From positions 1 through 14,060 of the forward strand of contig CALCCX010000102.1 of the NCBI GenBank assembly GCA_937900165.1: a DNA stretch of 14,060 nt, given 5' to 3'. Source of the DNA: an uncultured Acidimicrobiia bacterium (GTDB taxonomy: Bacteria > Actinomycetota > Acidimicrobiia > Spongiisociales > Spongiisociaceae). A program made the translations under genes and the position numbers. Below, one piece after another: positions 6,988 through 13,983 of the stretch. Every line of letters starts with the position of its first letter. Position 1 is the first letter of the stretch. The notes under the pieces were generated by a model. It was given only the letters and a program-made list of their open reading frames with translations, searched no databases and was not told the DNA's origin.

Positions 6988-7564
6988 CTGTTTCCTCTCT
7001 TTCGATGTCGACCAACCCACGCTCCTGCGCGAACTTCCACAACGCTTTTTGAAGCGCCTTTCTTCCCCTATGGAGTCGAGACATGACAGTTCCAATAGGA
7101 ACGTCGAGAATCTCGGCGATCTCTTTGTAAGAAAACCCCTCAACATCGGCCAGCAGCACCGGAAGCCGGAAACGCTCTGGCAGCGTTTCGACGGCATTCT
7201 TCACATCCGCGTCGACGAAACCATCGAGCACTGCATCTTCTGCCGAACGAGATGCTTCGGCGGTCTCGGCAGATCCGATACGCCTGTACAGGTACAGGTC
7301 CTCGATCTCGCCGAGATCCACCTCGCTGGGCCGACGCTGGGCCTTGCGATACCGATTGATATATGTATTGGTCAAAATTCGGTACAACCACGCCTTGAGG
7401 TTGGTGCCTTCCTGAAACGTGTGATACGCCCGATATGCCTTGAGGAAGGTTTCTTGGAGCACGTCCTCGGCGTCGGCCGGATTCCGGGTCATACGAAGCG
7501 CGGCGGAATAGAGCTGTGGGGCGAAACCCATCGCATCTGTCTCGAAATTTGCCTGGTCGGCCAT
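6968..7564 (-). CDS. sigR: SigR/SigH-type ECF RNA polymerase sigma factor
   Basis: This alternative sigma factor likely directs the thiol-oxidative stress response. It has 198 residues: sigma region 2 at about 15-80, with EDVLQETFLKAYR (33-45) and LKAWLYRILTNTYINRYRK (56-74), closely like Streptomyces SigR and mycobacterial SigH; then a linker and region 4 at about 121-172, with ADVEGFSYKEIAE and PIGTVMSRLHRGR. ATG 7564 has GAGGA 4 nt upstream. The gene runs straight into an RsrA-like anti-sigma gene, which fits the known pair. Autoregulation is common in this family, but I see no clear GGAAT-GTT promoter in the 180 nt upstream. The name sigR rather than sigH is a choice of convention. Confidence 0.92.
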   Translation of the reverse strand: MADQANFETDAMGFAPQLYSAALRMTRNPADAEDVLQETFLKAYRAYHTFQEGTNLKAWLYRILTNTYINRYRKAQRRPSEVDLGEIEDLYLYRRIGSAETAEASRSAEDAVLDGFVDADVKNAVETLPERFRLPVLLADVEGFSYKEIAEILDVPIGTVMSRLHRGRKALQKALWKFAQERGLVDIEREETGGGSQL

Positions 7565-7632
7565 TCCGTCCTCGATCGTCCGATCGGCACGTTAGCCCAC
7601 GGCCGAGTTGCGAAGGCCGTTTCGAGGATCGG

Positions 7633-7661
7633 CTATCCGCCAGACGCTATCCCTATCCGCC
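7633..7661. repeat. Two direct 9-bp repeats with 20-nt period upstream of sigR
   Basis: CTATCCGCC on the plus strand (GGCGGATAG on the minus strand) is present at 7633-7641 and 7653-7661. The start-to-start distance is 20 nt, about two helical turns, which places both on the same DNA face. A partial copy, CTATCC, lies between them. This could be a protein-binding site or chance. Confidence 0.45.
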
Positions 7662-7696
7662 GCACGAGCCAGGGTGGTGGGGCGGACCAGTGGGCT

Positions 7697-7714
7697 CGGA
7701 ACATAGCGGTTCCG
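7697..7714. repeat. Perfect 6-bp inverted repeat CGGAAC-N6-GTTCCG
   Basis: The arms are at 7697-7702 and 7709-7714 with spacer ATAGCG, upstream of the tRNA -10 element and about 130 nt upstream of sigR. GGAAC is also the core of SigH/SigR-type -35 elements, but no GTT lies at the right distance on either strand. Confidence 0.4.
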
Positions 7715-7744
7715 CAAGGGCGAAGGGGTAAGATGCTGGCCGAC

Positions 7745-7816
7745 GCCGGAGTAGCTCAGGGGTAGAGCGGCTCACTCGTAATGAGCAGGTCAGGGGTTCG
7801 ATTCCCCTCTCCGGCT
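7745..7816 (+). tRNA. tRNA-Thr (anticodon CGU)
   Basis: A complete cloverleaf can be folded by hand: acceptor GCCGGAG (7745-7751) with CTCCGGC (7809-7815); D arm GCTC/GAGC (7754-7757, 7765-7768); anticodon stem GCTCA/TGAGC (7770-7774, 7782-7786) around the loop CTCGTAA, giving anticodon CGT at 7777-7779; and T arm AGGGG-TTCGATT-CCCCT (7792-7808). The discriminator is T7816. CCA is not encoded (CCC follows), so it must be added after transcription. It reads ACG codons. It is the only plus-strand gene between sigR and topA. Confidence 0.96.
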
Positions 7817-7917
7817 CCCAGGTGGGAGACACGATTCATTCACTGCGGTTTCTCGTGGGCGGCGCGCTGATCTTGCTGATCCAGGCTATGGATCCAAGAG
7901 AGAGGTGGCTCCGTTGG

Positions 7918-8574
7918 TCAGCGAGCAGCCTTGGCTGCCAAGAATTCGAGTTCCTCGGTCATCTGCTGGTGCCACGCCTCGGTGAGCGACCCAACGGGAT
8001 CGTCTGCTTCGCAATGACGGACCGAGTCGATTGCTCTACCAACGACCACTCTGATTTTGGCCCGATGGATGGCGAGCCCACCGTCCATCGGCATTGCCTC
8101 ATTGGCTCCAGAAATGGCCACTGGCAACATCGGGACACCCGCCCGCAGCGCCAACCAGGCCGCGCCACGTTTCGGCAGGCTCTCGCCCCAAGCTCTTGCC
8201 CTACGACCTTCAGGGAAGACGCCGATCCTGCCGCCGGCTTCGAGATGGACCAATGCCGTGCGCATCGCCGAAAGCGGATAACGGGTCCTGGACAACGGGA
8301 CGGCCTTCGTGACCCGAAACGCGGAATCGAGGATCGGATTGGTGCCCCACAGCTCGTCAAGCGTCAAGAACCTGACCGGTTTACCCAGTGCGACACCTAC
8401 CACGGGAGGATCCAGGTGGGACGTGTGGTTGGACGCGACGACAAACGGCCCTTTGGGTATCGGTGCTCGTCTCTCAATCTCGTAGCGGAACCCGACGGCT
8501 CCTAGGCCTCGCAGAATCGGCCAGAGGACACCCCAGGCGACTCGCACCCCCAGGCCATAGTCAGGCTGAAACAC
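7918..8574 (-). CDS. PlsC-like 1-acyl-sn-glycerol-3-phosphate acyltransferase family protein
   Basis: Members of this family transfer an acyl chain to lysophosphatidic acid, or related acceptors, at the inner face of the membrane. The 218-residue protein shows the catalytic NHX4D-type motif as N49-H50...D55 (NHTSHLD), the acceptor-binding motif FPEGRR (120-125) and the later VPMLPVAISG block (147-156). The N-terminal hydrophobic stretch VAWGVLWPILRGLGAVGF may bind the membrane. The frame is open to 8754, but GTG 8574, overlapping the holB end by 14 nt, avoids deep overlap and leaves the domain complete. The precise substrate is not determinable. About 100 nt without a gene lies between its end and the tRNA (7817-7917), where I see no convincing terminator. 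Confidence 0.88.
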   Translation of the reverse strand: MFQPDYGLGVRVAWGVLWPILRGLGAVGFRYEIERRAPIPKGPFVVASNHTSHLDPPVVGVALGKPVRFLTLDELWGTNPILDSAFRVTKAVPLSRTRYPLSAMRTALVHLEAGGRIGVFPEGRRARAWGESLPKRGAAWLALRAGVPMLPVAISGANEAMPMDGGLAIHRAKIRVVVGRAIDSVRHCEADDPVGSLTEAWHQQMTEELEFLAAKAAR

Positions 8575-9622
8575 CGAGCCCCGCCAGTAGATCCGCCAGA
8601 ACCAACTCCGGCCTCTGATTCTGCTGGAGCGACACGACGGCGTCGAGGGTCCGCTCAGCGTTTGCCACTGCAACGAAAGGCGAGATTCGCGACAGTTCGG
8701 TAGTCGGGAGGTCCGGATTGCGCACCGGCCCGCCAACCTGCGCTGCCGCGGCATCTGAGTACCACGAAGCCATGATCTCGAGGCCCGAGATCGTCAGGCT
8801 CTGCGACGCTCGATGCAGGGTCCGCTCGTAACGTTCTCTCGTCGCCTTCGACACCTCGCCGGTCTCGGTCTCCAGGGCATCGAGCTGCGACTCATGCTGC
8901 TCCCTGATCGCTTCGAGCAACGGGGCGGATGCGGCCAACATCTCTTCTGCCAAACGGAAGGCGTCACCTGGCCGCTCGGTCAATCTGGTCGGAAGAGACA
9001 GCCAAGCTGCGCGAAATTCCGCTGCCTCCGGCCGCGTTGCGAAGCCGAGCGCCAAGCCAGGTCGGCCTCCGGAAATCTGGGCCGCCCGAATGGCTCTCTC
9101 CGGATCGATACCTCGTTCCGTAAGTGCTTGGGCGATCGTGCCGTCCGGGACACGGCCAAATCTGACCACCCTGGAGCGACTGGCCACGGTGGCAGGAAGA
9201 TCATCCTGGGCGTCAGCAGTCACAATGAACACGGTCGAGCCGGTTGGCTCTTCGAGCGTTTTGAGCAGAGCGTTGGCAGCCGCCTCGCTCATTGAGGATC
9301 CTTCGTCAATGATGAAAACCTTCCTCGCTGATTCCACCGGCATGAGGCTTGCCTGGGCGATCATCGCTCTCGCCTGATCGACTCCGATCATCGTGCGACC
9401 TTCTGGGGCAACAACGGTGAGATCTGGATGTCTGAGCCGAAGAACCCTCGAGCGGCACGGATCGGATTCGCAGAGCAGCAACGCCGCGAATCGAATTGCC
9501 ACTGTCGTCTTTCCCACCCCAGAGGGGCCGGTGAAGAGGTACGCCTGGGCCGGGGCATGCGCCTCGGAACCGAGCAGTTCGACAACTCGCTCATGCCCGA
9601 TCAGGTTATCGAACACGGTCAT
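8561..9622 (-). CDS. holB: DNA polymerase III delta' subunit (HolB), clamp-loader ATPase
   Basis: The delta' subunit is part of the clamp loader that places the beta sliding clamp on DNA. The 353 residues contain an AAA+ module: Walker A GPSGVGKT (32-39), acidic Walker B IIDE (104-107), the helix SEAAANALLKTLEEP (112-126) and a sensor/arginine-finger motif SRSR (148-151), where many homologues have SRC. In HolB a four-cysteine zinc knuckle normally precedes the HPD motif; here only C51 and C56 remain before HPD (65-67), so the zinc site seems lost. Placement directly after tmk matches the usual tmk-holB pair. ATG 9622 overlaps the tmk stop by 4 nt (ATGA), so coupling is likely. The C-terminal collar is divergent, as is usual. 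Confidence 0.93.
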   Translation of the reverse strand: MTVFDNLIGHERVVELLGSEAHAPAQAYLFTGPSGVGKTTVAIRFAALLLCESDPCRSRVLRLRHPDLTVVAPEGRTMIGVDQARAMIAQASLMPVESARKVFIIDEGSSMSEAAANALLKTLEEPTGSTVFIVTADAQDDLPATVASRSRVVRFGRVPDGTIAQALTERGIDPERAIRAAQISGGRPGLALGFATRPEAAEFRAAWLSLPTRLTERPGDAFRLAEEMLAASAPLLEAIREQHESQLDALETETGEVSKATRERYERTLHRASQSLTISGLEIMASWYSDAAAAQVGGPVRNPDLPTTELSRISPFVAVANAERTLDAVVSLQQNQRPELVLADLLAGLGVSA

Positions 9623-10221
9623 ATCAGACTGCGGATCTGCTTCAGGGCCTCTGCCGCGACCTCTTCGATCGACCGACCAGCATCCACTCTGACAAAACGG
9701 TCTGGCTCCAGGCCTGCCAGATGTTCATAGGCACGAGCCACGACATCCAAGAACTCGAGGCCTTCTGCGCTGATCCGGTCTTCGACATCCTCCCGGGCCA
9801 AACCGGTCTCCGCATCGAGAGCCATCCACAGAACCAGGTCCGGCCACGTGCCGGCCAAACCTGCCTCATTCACAGTGCGCACCTCGTCGAGGCCAAGGCC
9901 CCTTCCGATACCTTGATAGGCCAGGGAGCTGTAGACCGATCGGTCCCCAATCACAATGGCGCCCCCGGCCAGGGCTGGGCGGATCACTTCGGCGGCCAGC
10001 TGGGCGCGCTGGGCAGCGAACAGCAGTGCCTCCGTCCATGGTTCTACCTGATAGTCGGCAGAGAGCAGGACGTGTCGAATCGATTCGGCAGCAGGTGTTC
10101 CGCCAGGTTCTCTGACCGTAAGAACCTCATGCCCTTCTTGTCTCAGTGCGTCGGCGAGCAGACGAGACAAGGTGGACTTACCCGTGCCCTCGATGCCTTC
10201 CAAGGCGACGTAGAGGCTCAC
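9619..10221 (-). CDS. tmk: Thymidylate kinase (dTMP kinase)
   Basis: Tmk phosphorylates dTMP to dTDP with ATP, feeding dTTP synthesis. The 200-residue protein has P-loop GIEGTGKST (9-17), REPGGT, the dTMP-side segment with DRSVYSSLAYQG (the residue after DR is Ser; often Tyr or Phe) and the LID-like EDRISAEGLEF. The frame continues to 10344, but GTG 10221, overlapping the MFS stop as GTGA, gives a standard N-terminus just before the first strand and explains the tight spacing. It sits between an MFS transporter gene and holB. From memory, streptomycetes carry an MFS-Tmk fusion at the matching topA-side locus, so the pair here looks like the unfused form of that arrangement. Confidence 0.95.
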   Translation of the reverse strand: MSLYVALEGIEGTGKSTLSRLLADALRQEGHEVLTVREPGGTPAAESIRHVLLSADYQVEPWTEALLFAAQRAQLAAEVIRPALAGGAIVIGDRSVYSSLAYQGIGRGLGLDEVRTVNEAGLAGTWPDLVLWMALDAETGLAREDVEDRISAEGLEFLDVVARAYEHLAGLEPDRFVRVDAGRSIEEVAAEALKQIRSLI

Positions 10222-11669
10222 TCGTCTGAGTCGTCTGACCGACGTTTGCCGCGCATCGAACCAAGAGCGTGAGTTGCATCTCTCATTGAGCGCGTCATCT
10301 CCTCGGAGAGTGGAGTCCGAAGGAGGGCCTTGCGAACTCCCCAAAGCGTGCCAAGGCCGGAGATGATGATGACGATGGCGCCGATCAGCAAGACGTTGCG
10401 GGTCCCGTCATCAAACGGAGGGGCGAATCGGCCGTCCAGAGCTCGAGAAACTGCTACGGCCACACCTAGAGACAAGATCATGGCGGTCCGAACCACGGTG
10501 AAGAGCGCGGCAAAGGTCCTGCCCCTCATCGTGTCATCGACCACCTCGTGAAGGTGGGTGAATCCCATCACGTACGCGACACCGGTTCCTATCCCAGCGG
10601 AAAACGCCCAGCCGGCCGATCCCCACACGGTGGTGGCGACGGTAGCCAAGAGCAGAGCCACCCCTGTGACGGTGAGACTGATCGCGAATACAACATCACG
10701 CCTGGTCGACTCTGCCAGGAACATCGCCACCACGAGCATGCCTGCGCCGACGCCAAGACCCAGGGCGGTTACCAGGATGCCGAAGCCCGATCCTGTACCC
10801 AGGAGTACGTCCTCGGCGAAATCCTTGCCAAGCACAATCAACGCGCCACCGCCAAAGAGCGCGCTGGCCATGCCGAGCACCACCCTGCGAACCTTTCCCT
10901 CCTTCGAAACGAAGGCGATTCCTTCTCTCATGTCGGCCAATGACCTCCGCCAACCACCATTGCCGCCATCCGGATTTTCTCGGGCCTCTTGCAGCAAGGT
11001 GGGTTTGGGAATGGCAATCGTGGCAACAATCATCGCGGAGATCGCGAAACTCACGGAGTCGACAGCGAAGGCGAGGCCCTCGGCGGAACGGAAGATTTCG
11101 AAAAAGGTGGAAAAACTGAACATCTCTGCAAAAGCGGCGGCCAGAGCCGATCCGAGTGGGGCGGTGCCGTATGCGGCCGCCAAAGACAGACTGTTGGCAG
11201 CAACCAGCTGATCGCCCCTGATCAGAGTCGGAACCGCTGCCTCTCGAGCCGGTTGACGGAACAGCGTCAATATTTCCAACACGACGGAAACTATGAATAT
11301 CGTTACAAGGTTGGTTGTGAAAATCAGCGCAAGTACCACCACTGCCCTGCCGACATCAGAAACCACCATGACCACTTTGCGATCAAGGCGATCGGCCACG
11401 ACCCCTGCCGCCGTAGCCAACAGCAACCCAGGAAGCAGCCTGCCAACCAACGGAACCAGCACGCCCTCGGTGCCCGCGATGTTGTCCGCCAAAGCGAGCA
11501 CCGCGAAGAAGGTAACCCAGTCGCCGAGCGACGAAAGTGCACTTGCCCACCACAGTCTGGCGAATGGGCCACGCCTCAGCAGCTCGATGTCAGCTCCCCG
11601 TTCCCGTACGATGAAGGTACCAGTATTGACCAATATATTGGGCACCGGTTCCGAACGTGGTCTTGACAC
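10218..11669 (-). CDS. MFS transporter (EntS/MFS_3-like)
   Basis: This is a polytopic membrane protein of up to 483 residues with many hydrophobic segments from about residue 39 onward. It has the MFS loop 2-3 motif as GVVADRLDRK (89-98) and a FRQPAREAAVPTLI...QLVAANSL block (137-161), typical of the MFS_3 group of exporters. The substrate is unknown. It ends with a charged cytoplasmic tail. The start is uncertain: GTG 11669 lies only 30 nt from topA and inside the putative topA promoter, while GTG 11645 and TTG 11633 are in frame and further back. No strong ribosome binding site favours one. The 4-nt overlap with tmk, and tmk's with holB, indicate one co-translated unit MFS-tmk-holB-plsC. 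Confidence 0.85.
   Translation of the reverse strand: MSRPRSEPVPNILVNTGTFIVRERGADIELLRRGPFARLWWASALSSLGDWVTFFAVLALADNIAGTEGVLVPLVGRLLPGLLLATAAGVVADRLDRKVVMVVSDVGRAVVVLALIFTTNLVTIFIVSVVLEILTLFRQPAREAAVPTLIRGDQLVAANSLSLAAAYGTAPLGSALAAAFAEMFSFSTFFEIFRSAEGLAFAVDSVSFAISAMIVATIAIPKPTLLQEARENPDGGNGGWRRSLADMREGIAFVSKEGKVRRVVLGMASALFGGGALIVLGKDFAEDVLLGTGSGFGILVTALGLGVGAGMLVVAMFLAESTRRDVVFAISLTVTGVALLLATVATTVWGSAGWAFSAGIGTGVAYVMGFTHLHEVVDDTMRGRTFAALFTVVRTAMILSLGVAVAVSRALDGRFAPPFDDGTRNVLLIGAIVIIISGLGTLWGVRKALLRTPLSEEMTRSMRDATHALGSMRGKRRSDDSDE
11630..11659. repeat. Palindromes in the topA/MFS divergent region
   Basis: A perfect 12-bp palindrome CCAATATATTGG occupies 11630-11641, an AT-rich island in GC-rich surroundings. 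GTTCCGAAC, with 4-bp arms around one base, lies just beyond it near 11649-11657. They fall at the very start of the MFS frame and upstream of topA. They could be operator half-sites or -10-like elements (TATATT reads on both strands). Confidence 0.4.
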
Positions 11670-11692
11670 CCGCCTGCCCTTACCGCTATTCC
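11663..11692 (+). promoter_or_regulatory. Candidate topA promoter giving a leaderless transcript
   Basis: A perfect -35 TTGACA (11663-11668) is followed by 18 nt and TATTCC (11687-11692), a weak -10. Seven nt later comes the G of the topA GTG start. No Shine-Dalgarno is present between. Leaderless messages are common in actinobacteria, so transcription starting at the initiation codon is plausible. Confidence 0.5.
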
Positions 11693-11699
11693 TTGCGCC

Positions 11700-13917
11700 G
11701 TGACCAAGCCACTGATCATCGTAGAATCCCCGGCCAAGGCCAGGACCATCGCCGGATACCTCGGCAAAGAGTACGACGTGACGTCATCGGTCGGCCATGT
11801 CCGTGACCTCCCCCGCAGCGCGTCTGAGATCCCAGCCAAGTTCAAGGATCAGGCGTGGGCAAAGGACTGGGGTATAGACGTCGACGGTGAGTTCGAGCCG
11901 CTCTACATCGTGCCCAAAGAGAAACGGGACACGGTCAAGAATCTGAAGTCAATGCTGACCGATGCCTCCGAGCTGTACCTTGCGACGGACGAAGATCGTG
12001 AAGGCGAGGCCATTGCCTGGCATCTGATCCAGATACTGAAGCCGAAGATTCCCGTCCGCAGGATGGTATTTCACGAGATCACACCTGATGCGATCCAGAG
12101 GGCCATTGACAACCCTCGAGAGATCGACGCCGACCTTGTCGACGCCCAGGAGGCCAGGCGCATTCTCGACAGATTGGTTGGATATGGACTATCTCCGGTC
12201 CTTTGGCGGAAGGTCAAACCGAAGCTTTCGGCTGGAAGAGTGCAAAGTATCGCGGTACGAGTCATCGTGGAACGAGAGCGGGAACGCATCGATTTCGTCG
12301 CCGCCGGATATTGGGACCTGAAGGCAACATTTTCAACCGGCTCCGAAGAACGGTTCGAGGCCACCCTCATCAAGGTCGATGGCGACCGATTGGCCTCCGG
12401 TAAGGATTTCGGGGACGACGGCCGACTTGCCAATGAAACTGCCAAGGTTCTGGGGTCGGAGGAGGCGGCCGCCCTCACCGAGGATCTGGAGGGAGCCCCC
12501 ATGACCGTGCGCTCCGTTGAGGCCAAGCCATACACCCGCAAGCCATACCCCCCTTTCAGGACGTCGACGATCCAGCAGGAGGCCTCACGCAAATTTCGAT
12601 TTGGAGCCAGACGGACCATGTCCGCGGCCCAGCGACTGTACGAAAACGGCTACATCACGTATATGCGAACGGACTCGACGTCGCTCTCGGAGGTGGCGCT
12701 CACGACCTCTCGGGCGCAAATCGAGGACTTGTTCGGGTCCGAGTATCTGAGTCCCTCCGCTCGCCAATACTCGAACAAGGTCAAGAACGCTCAGGAGGCT
12801 CACGAGGCGATCCGACCTTCTGGTGACGTTTGGAAAACCCCGGAGGAAATTGCCGCCGAACTGAACGACGACGATCAGGTCAAAGTATATGAACTCATCT
12901 GGAAACGCACCCTCGCCTCTCAAATGGCAGACGCCAAAGGAGAAAGCGTCCAGGTTCGGGTGGCAGGCGACACACGGTCAGGGCGGTCGACCGAGTTCGC
13001 CGCGTCCGGGCGGACTCTGCATTTTCCAGGGTTTCTGAAGGTCTACGTTGCAGGCGCGGACGATCCCGATTCTGACAAGGACGACCAAGAGCGGCGCCTC
13101 CCCGCCGTCGATGAATCTGACCCCTTGTCCATCTCAGAACTCGAGGCAAAGGGTCACGAGACCAAGGCACCAGCCAGATTCACCGAGGCCTCTTTGGTCC
13201 GCAGGCTCGAAGAACTCGGAGTTGGTCGACCGTCCACTTACGCCTCGATCATCTCGACAATCCAGGACCGCGGGTACATCTGGAAGAAGGGCACCGCCCT
13301 GGTACCCACTTTCATGGCGTTCGCAACGATCTCACTGCTCGAAGGGCACTATCCAGACCTGGTCGACTACGCCTTCACGGCCCGTATGGAAGACGAATTG
13401 GACAAGATCGCCAGGGGAGAAGAAGAACGAGTTCCCTGGCTCAGAAAATTCTTCCACGGCAACGGCAGACCCGGTCTCAAAGATATGGTCTCGGCAGACA
13501 AGTTGGACCAGATCGACGCGAAGGAGATCAACTCGATCAAGATCGGCGAGGACGAGGTCGGAGTGCTGATCGTCGCCAGAGCCGGCAAGTACGGCCCGTA
13601 CGTTTCAAGAGGCGAGGACACCGCATCGATCCCCGAAGATTTGCCCCCAGATGAGCTGACCGTCGAAAGGGCCATCGAACTGCTCAATATGCCGAGCGGC
13701 GACAAGATCCTCGGCAGCGACCCGACAACCGGGCTGACGGTGCTTGCTCGCCACGGTCGATTCGGGCCATATGTGCAGCTTGGCGAAGTCGAGGAGGGCT
13801 CCAAGGAGAAACCAAAAACGGCCTCGCTATTCAAGACCATGAGCGTCGATGAACTGAGTCTCGACGATGCCCTCGAGTTGTTGACCCTGCCCCGCGTGGT
13901 CGGTGTGCACCCGGAAA
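11700..13917 (+). CDS. topA: DNA topoisomerase I (type IA), 3' end cut off by adapter
   Basis: TopA relaxes negative supercoils through a 5'-phosphotyrosyl intermediate. About 739 residues are visible: Toprim domain with IIVESPAKA (6-14; E9 is the conserved acid) and TDEDREGE (96-103) carrying the DxDxE Mg-binding acids; LSAGRVQS (177-184); and the active site ITYMRTDS with catalytic Tyr321 (319-326). Next comes the QEAHEAIRPS region and the C-terminal repeat type seen in actinobacterial TopA (GKYGPYVSRG, GRFGPYVQLG), with no zinc fingers in what remains. Actinobacterial TopA is usually 850-950 residues, so the final repeats and basic tail are missing. The residues IGRAHV after 13917 are adapter translation. 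GTG 11700 lacks a ribosome binding site, in line with a leaderless message. Confidence 0.96.
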
Positions 13918-13983
13918 AGATCGGAAGAGCACACGTCTGAACTCCAGTCACACTGATATATCTCGTATGCCGTCTTCTGCTTG
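13918..13983. other. Illumina TruSeq/P7 indexed adapter (contamination)
   Basis: It begins AGATCGGAAGAGCACACGTC, continues with index ACTGATAT and ends with the P7 complement (...CGTCTTCTGCTTG). It is the exact reverse complement of 148-213 with the same index, so it is library adapter read through at a fragment end. Genomic sequence stops at about 13917. Confidence 0.99.

Larger units (their letters stand above)
7565..7744. promoter_or_regulatory. Divergent intergenic region between sigR and tRNA-Thr
   Basis: Toward sigR (minus) there is a TANNNT-type element TAACGT (7594-7589) about 25 nt before the ATG, without a clear -35. The 9-mer CTATCCGCC occurs at 7633-7641 and 7653-7661, exactly 20 nt apart, with a further CTATCC at 7647-7652. 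A 6-bp inverted repeat CGGAAC-ATAGCG-GTTCCG lies at 7697-7714. Toward the tRNA (plus), TAAGAT (7729-7734) is a reasonable -10. All were recognised by eye. Confidence 0.4.

Noticed and set aside
6988..7197. N-terminal extension of the anti-sigma factor
   Set aside because: It is a shadow of sigR region 4 in another frame; GTG 6987 has a strong ribosome binding site and gives the normal ZAS length.
7816..7827. TCCCA-GG-TGGGA inverted repeat as a tRNA terminator
   Set aside because: The loop is only 2 nt, it overlaps the tRNA 3' end and it has no T-tract.
7822..8505. Plus-strand open frame of 227 codons opposite plsC
   Set aside because: It is antisense to a protein with clear acyltransferase motifs; its translation has no recognisable domain and is of the low-hydrophobicity type common to GC-rich shadows.
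8575..8754. N-terminal extension of the PlsC-like protein
   Set aside because: It lies wholly inside holB in another frame, and the acyltransferase domain is complete from GTG 8574.
214..13917. CRISPR array, transposase, phage or defence genes
   Set aside because: A look through both strands gave only housekeeping genes with contiguous actinobacterial synteny, and no spaced repeats or mobile-element proteins.
148..13983. Terminal inverted repeats of a linear plasmid or transposon
   Set aside because: The 66-nt repeats are Illumina adapter with index, and the sequence beyond them is homopolymer and run-off noise.
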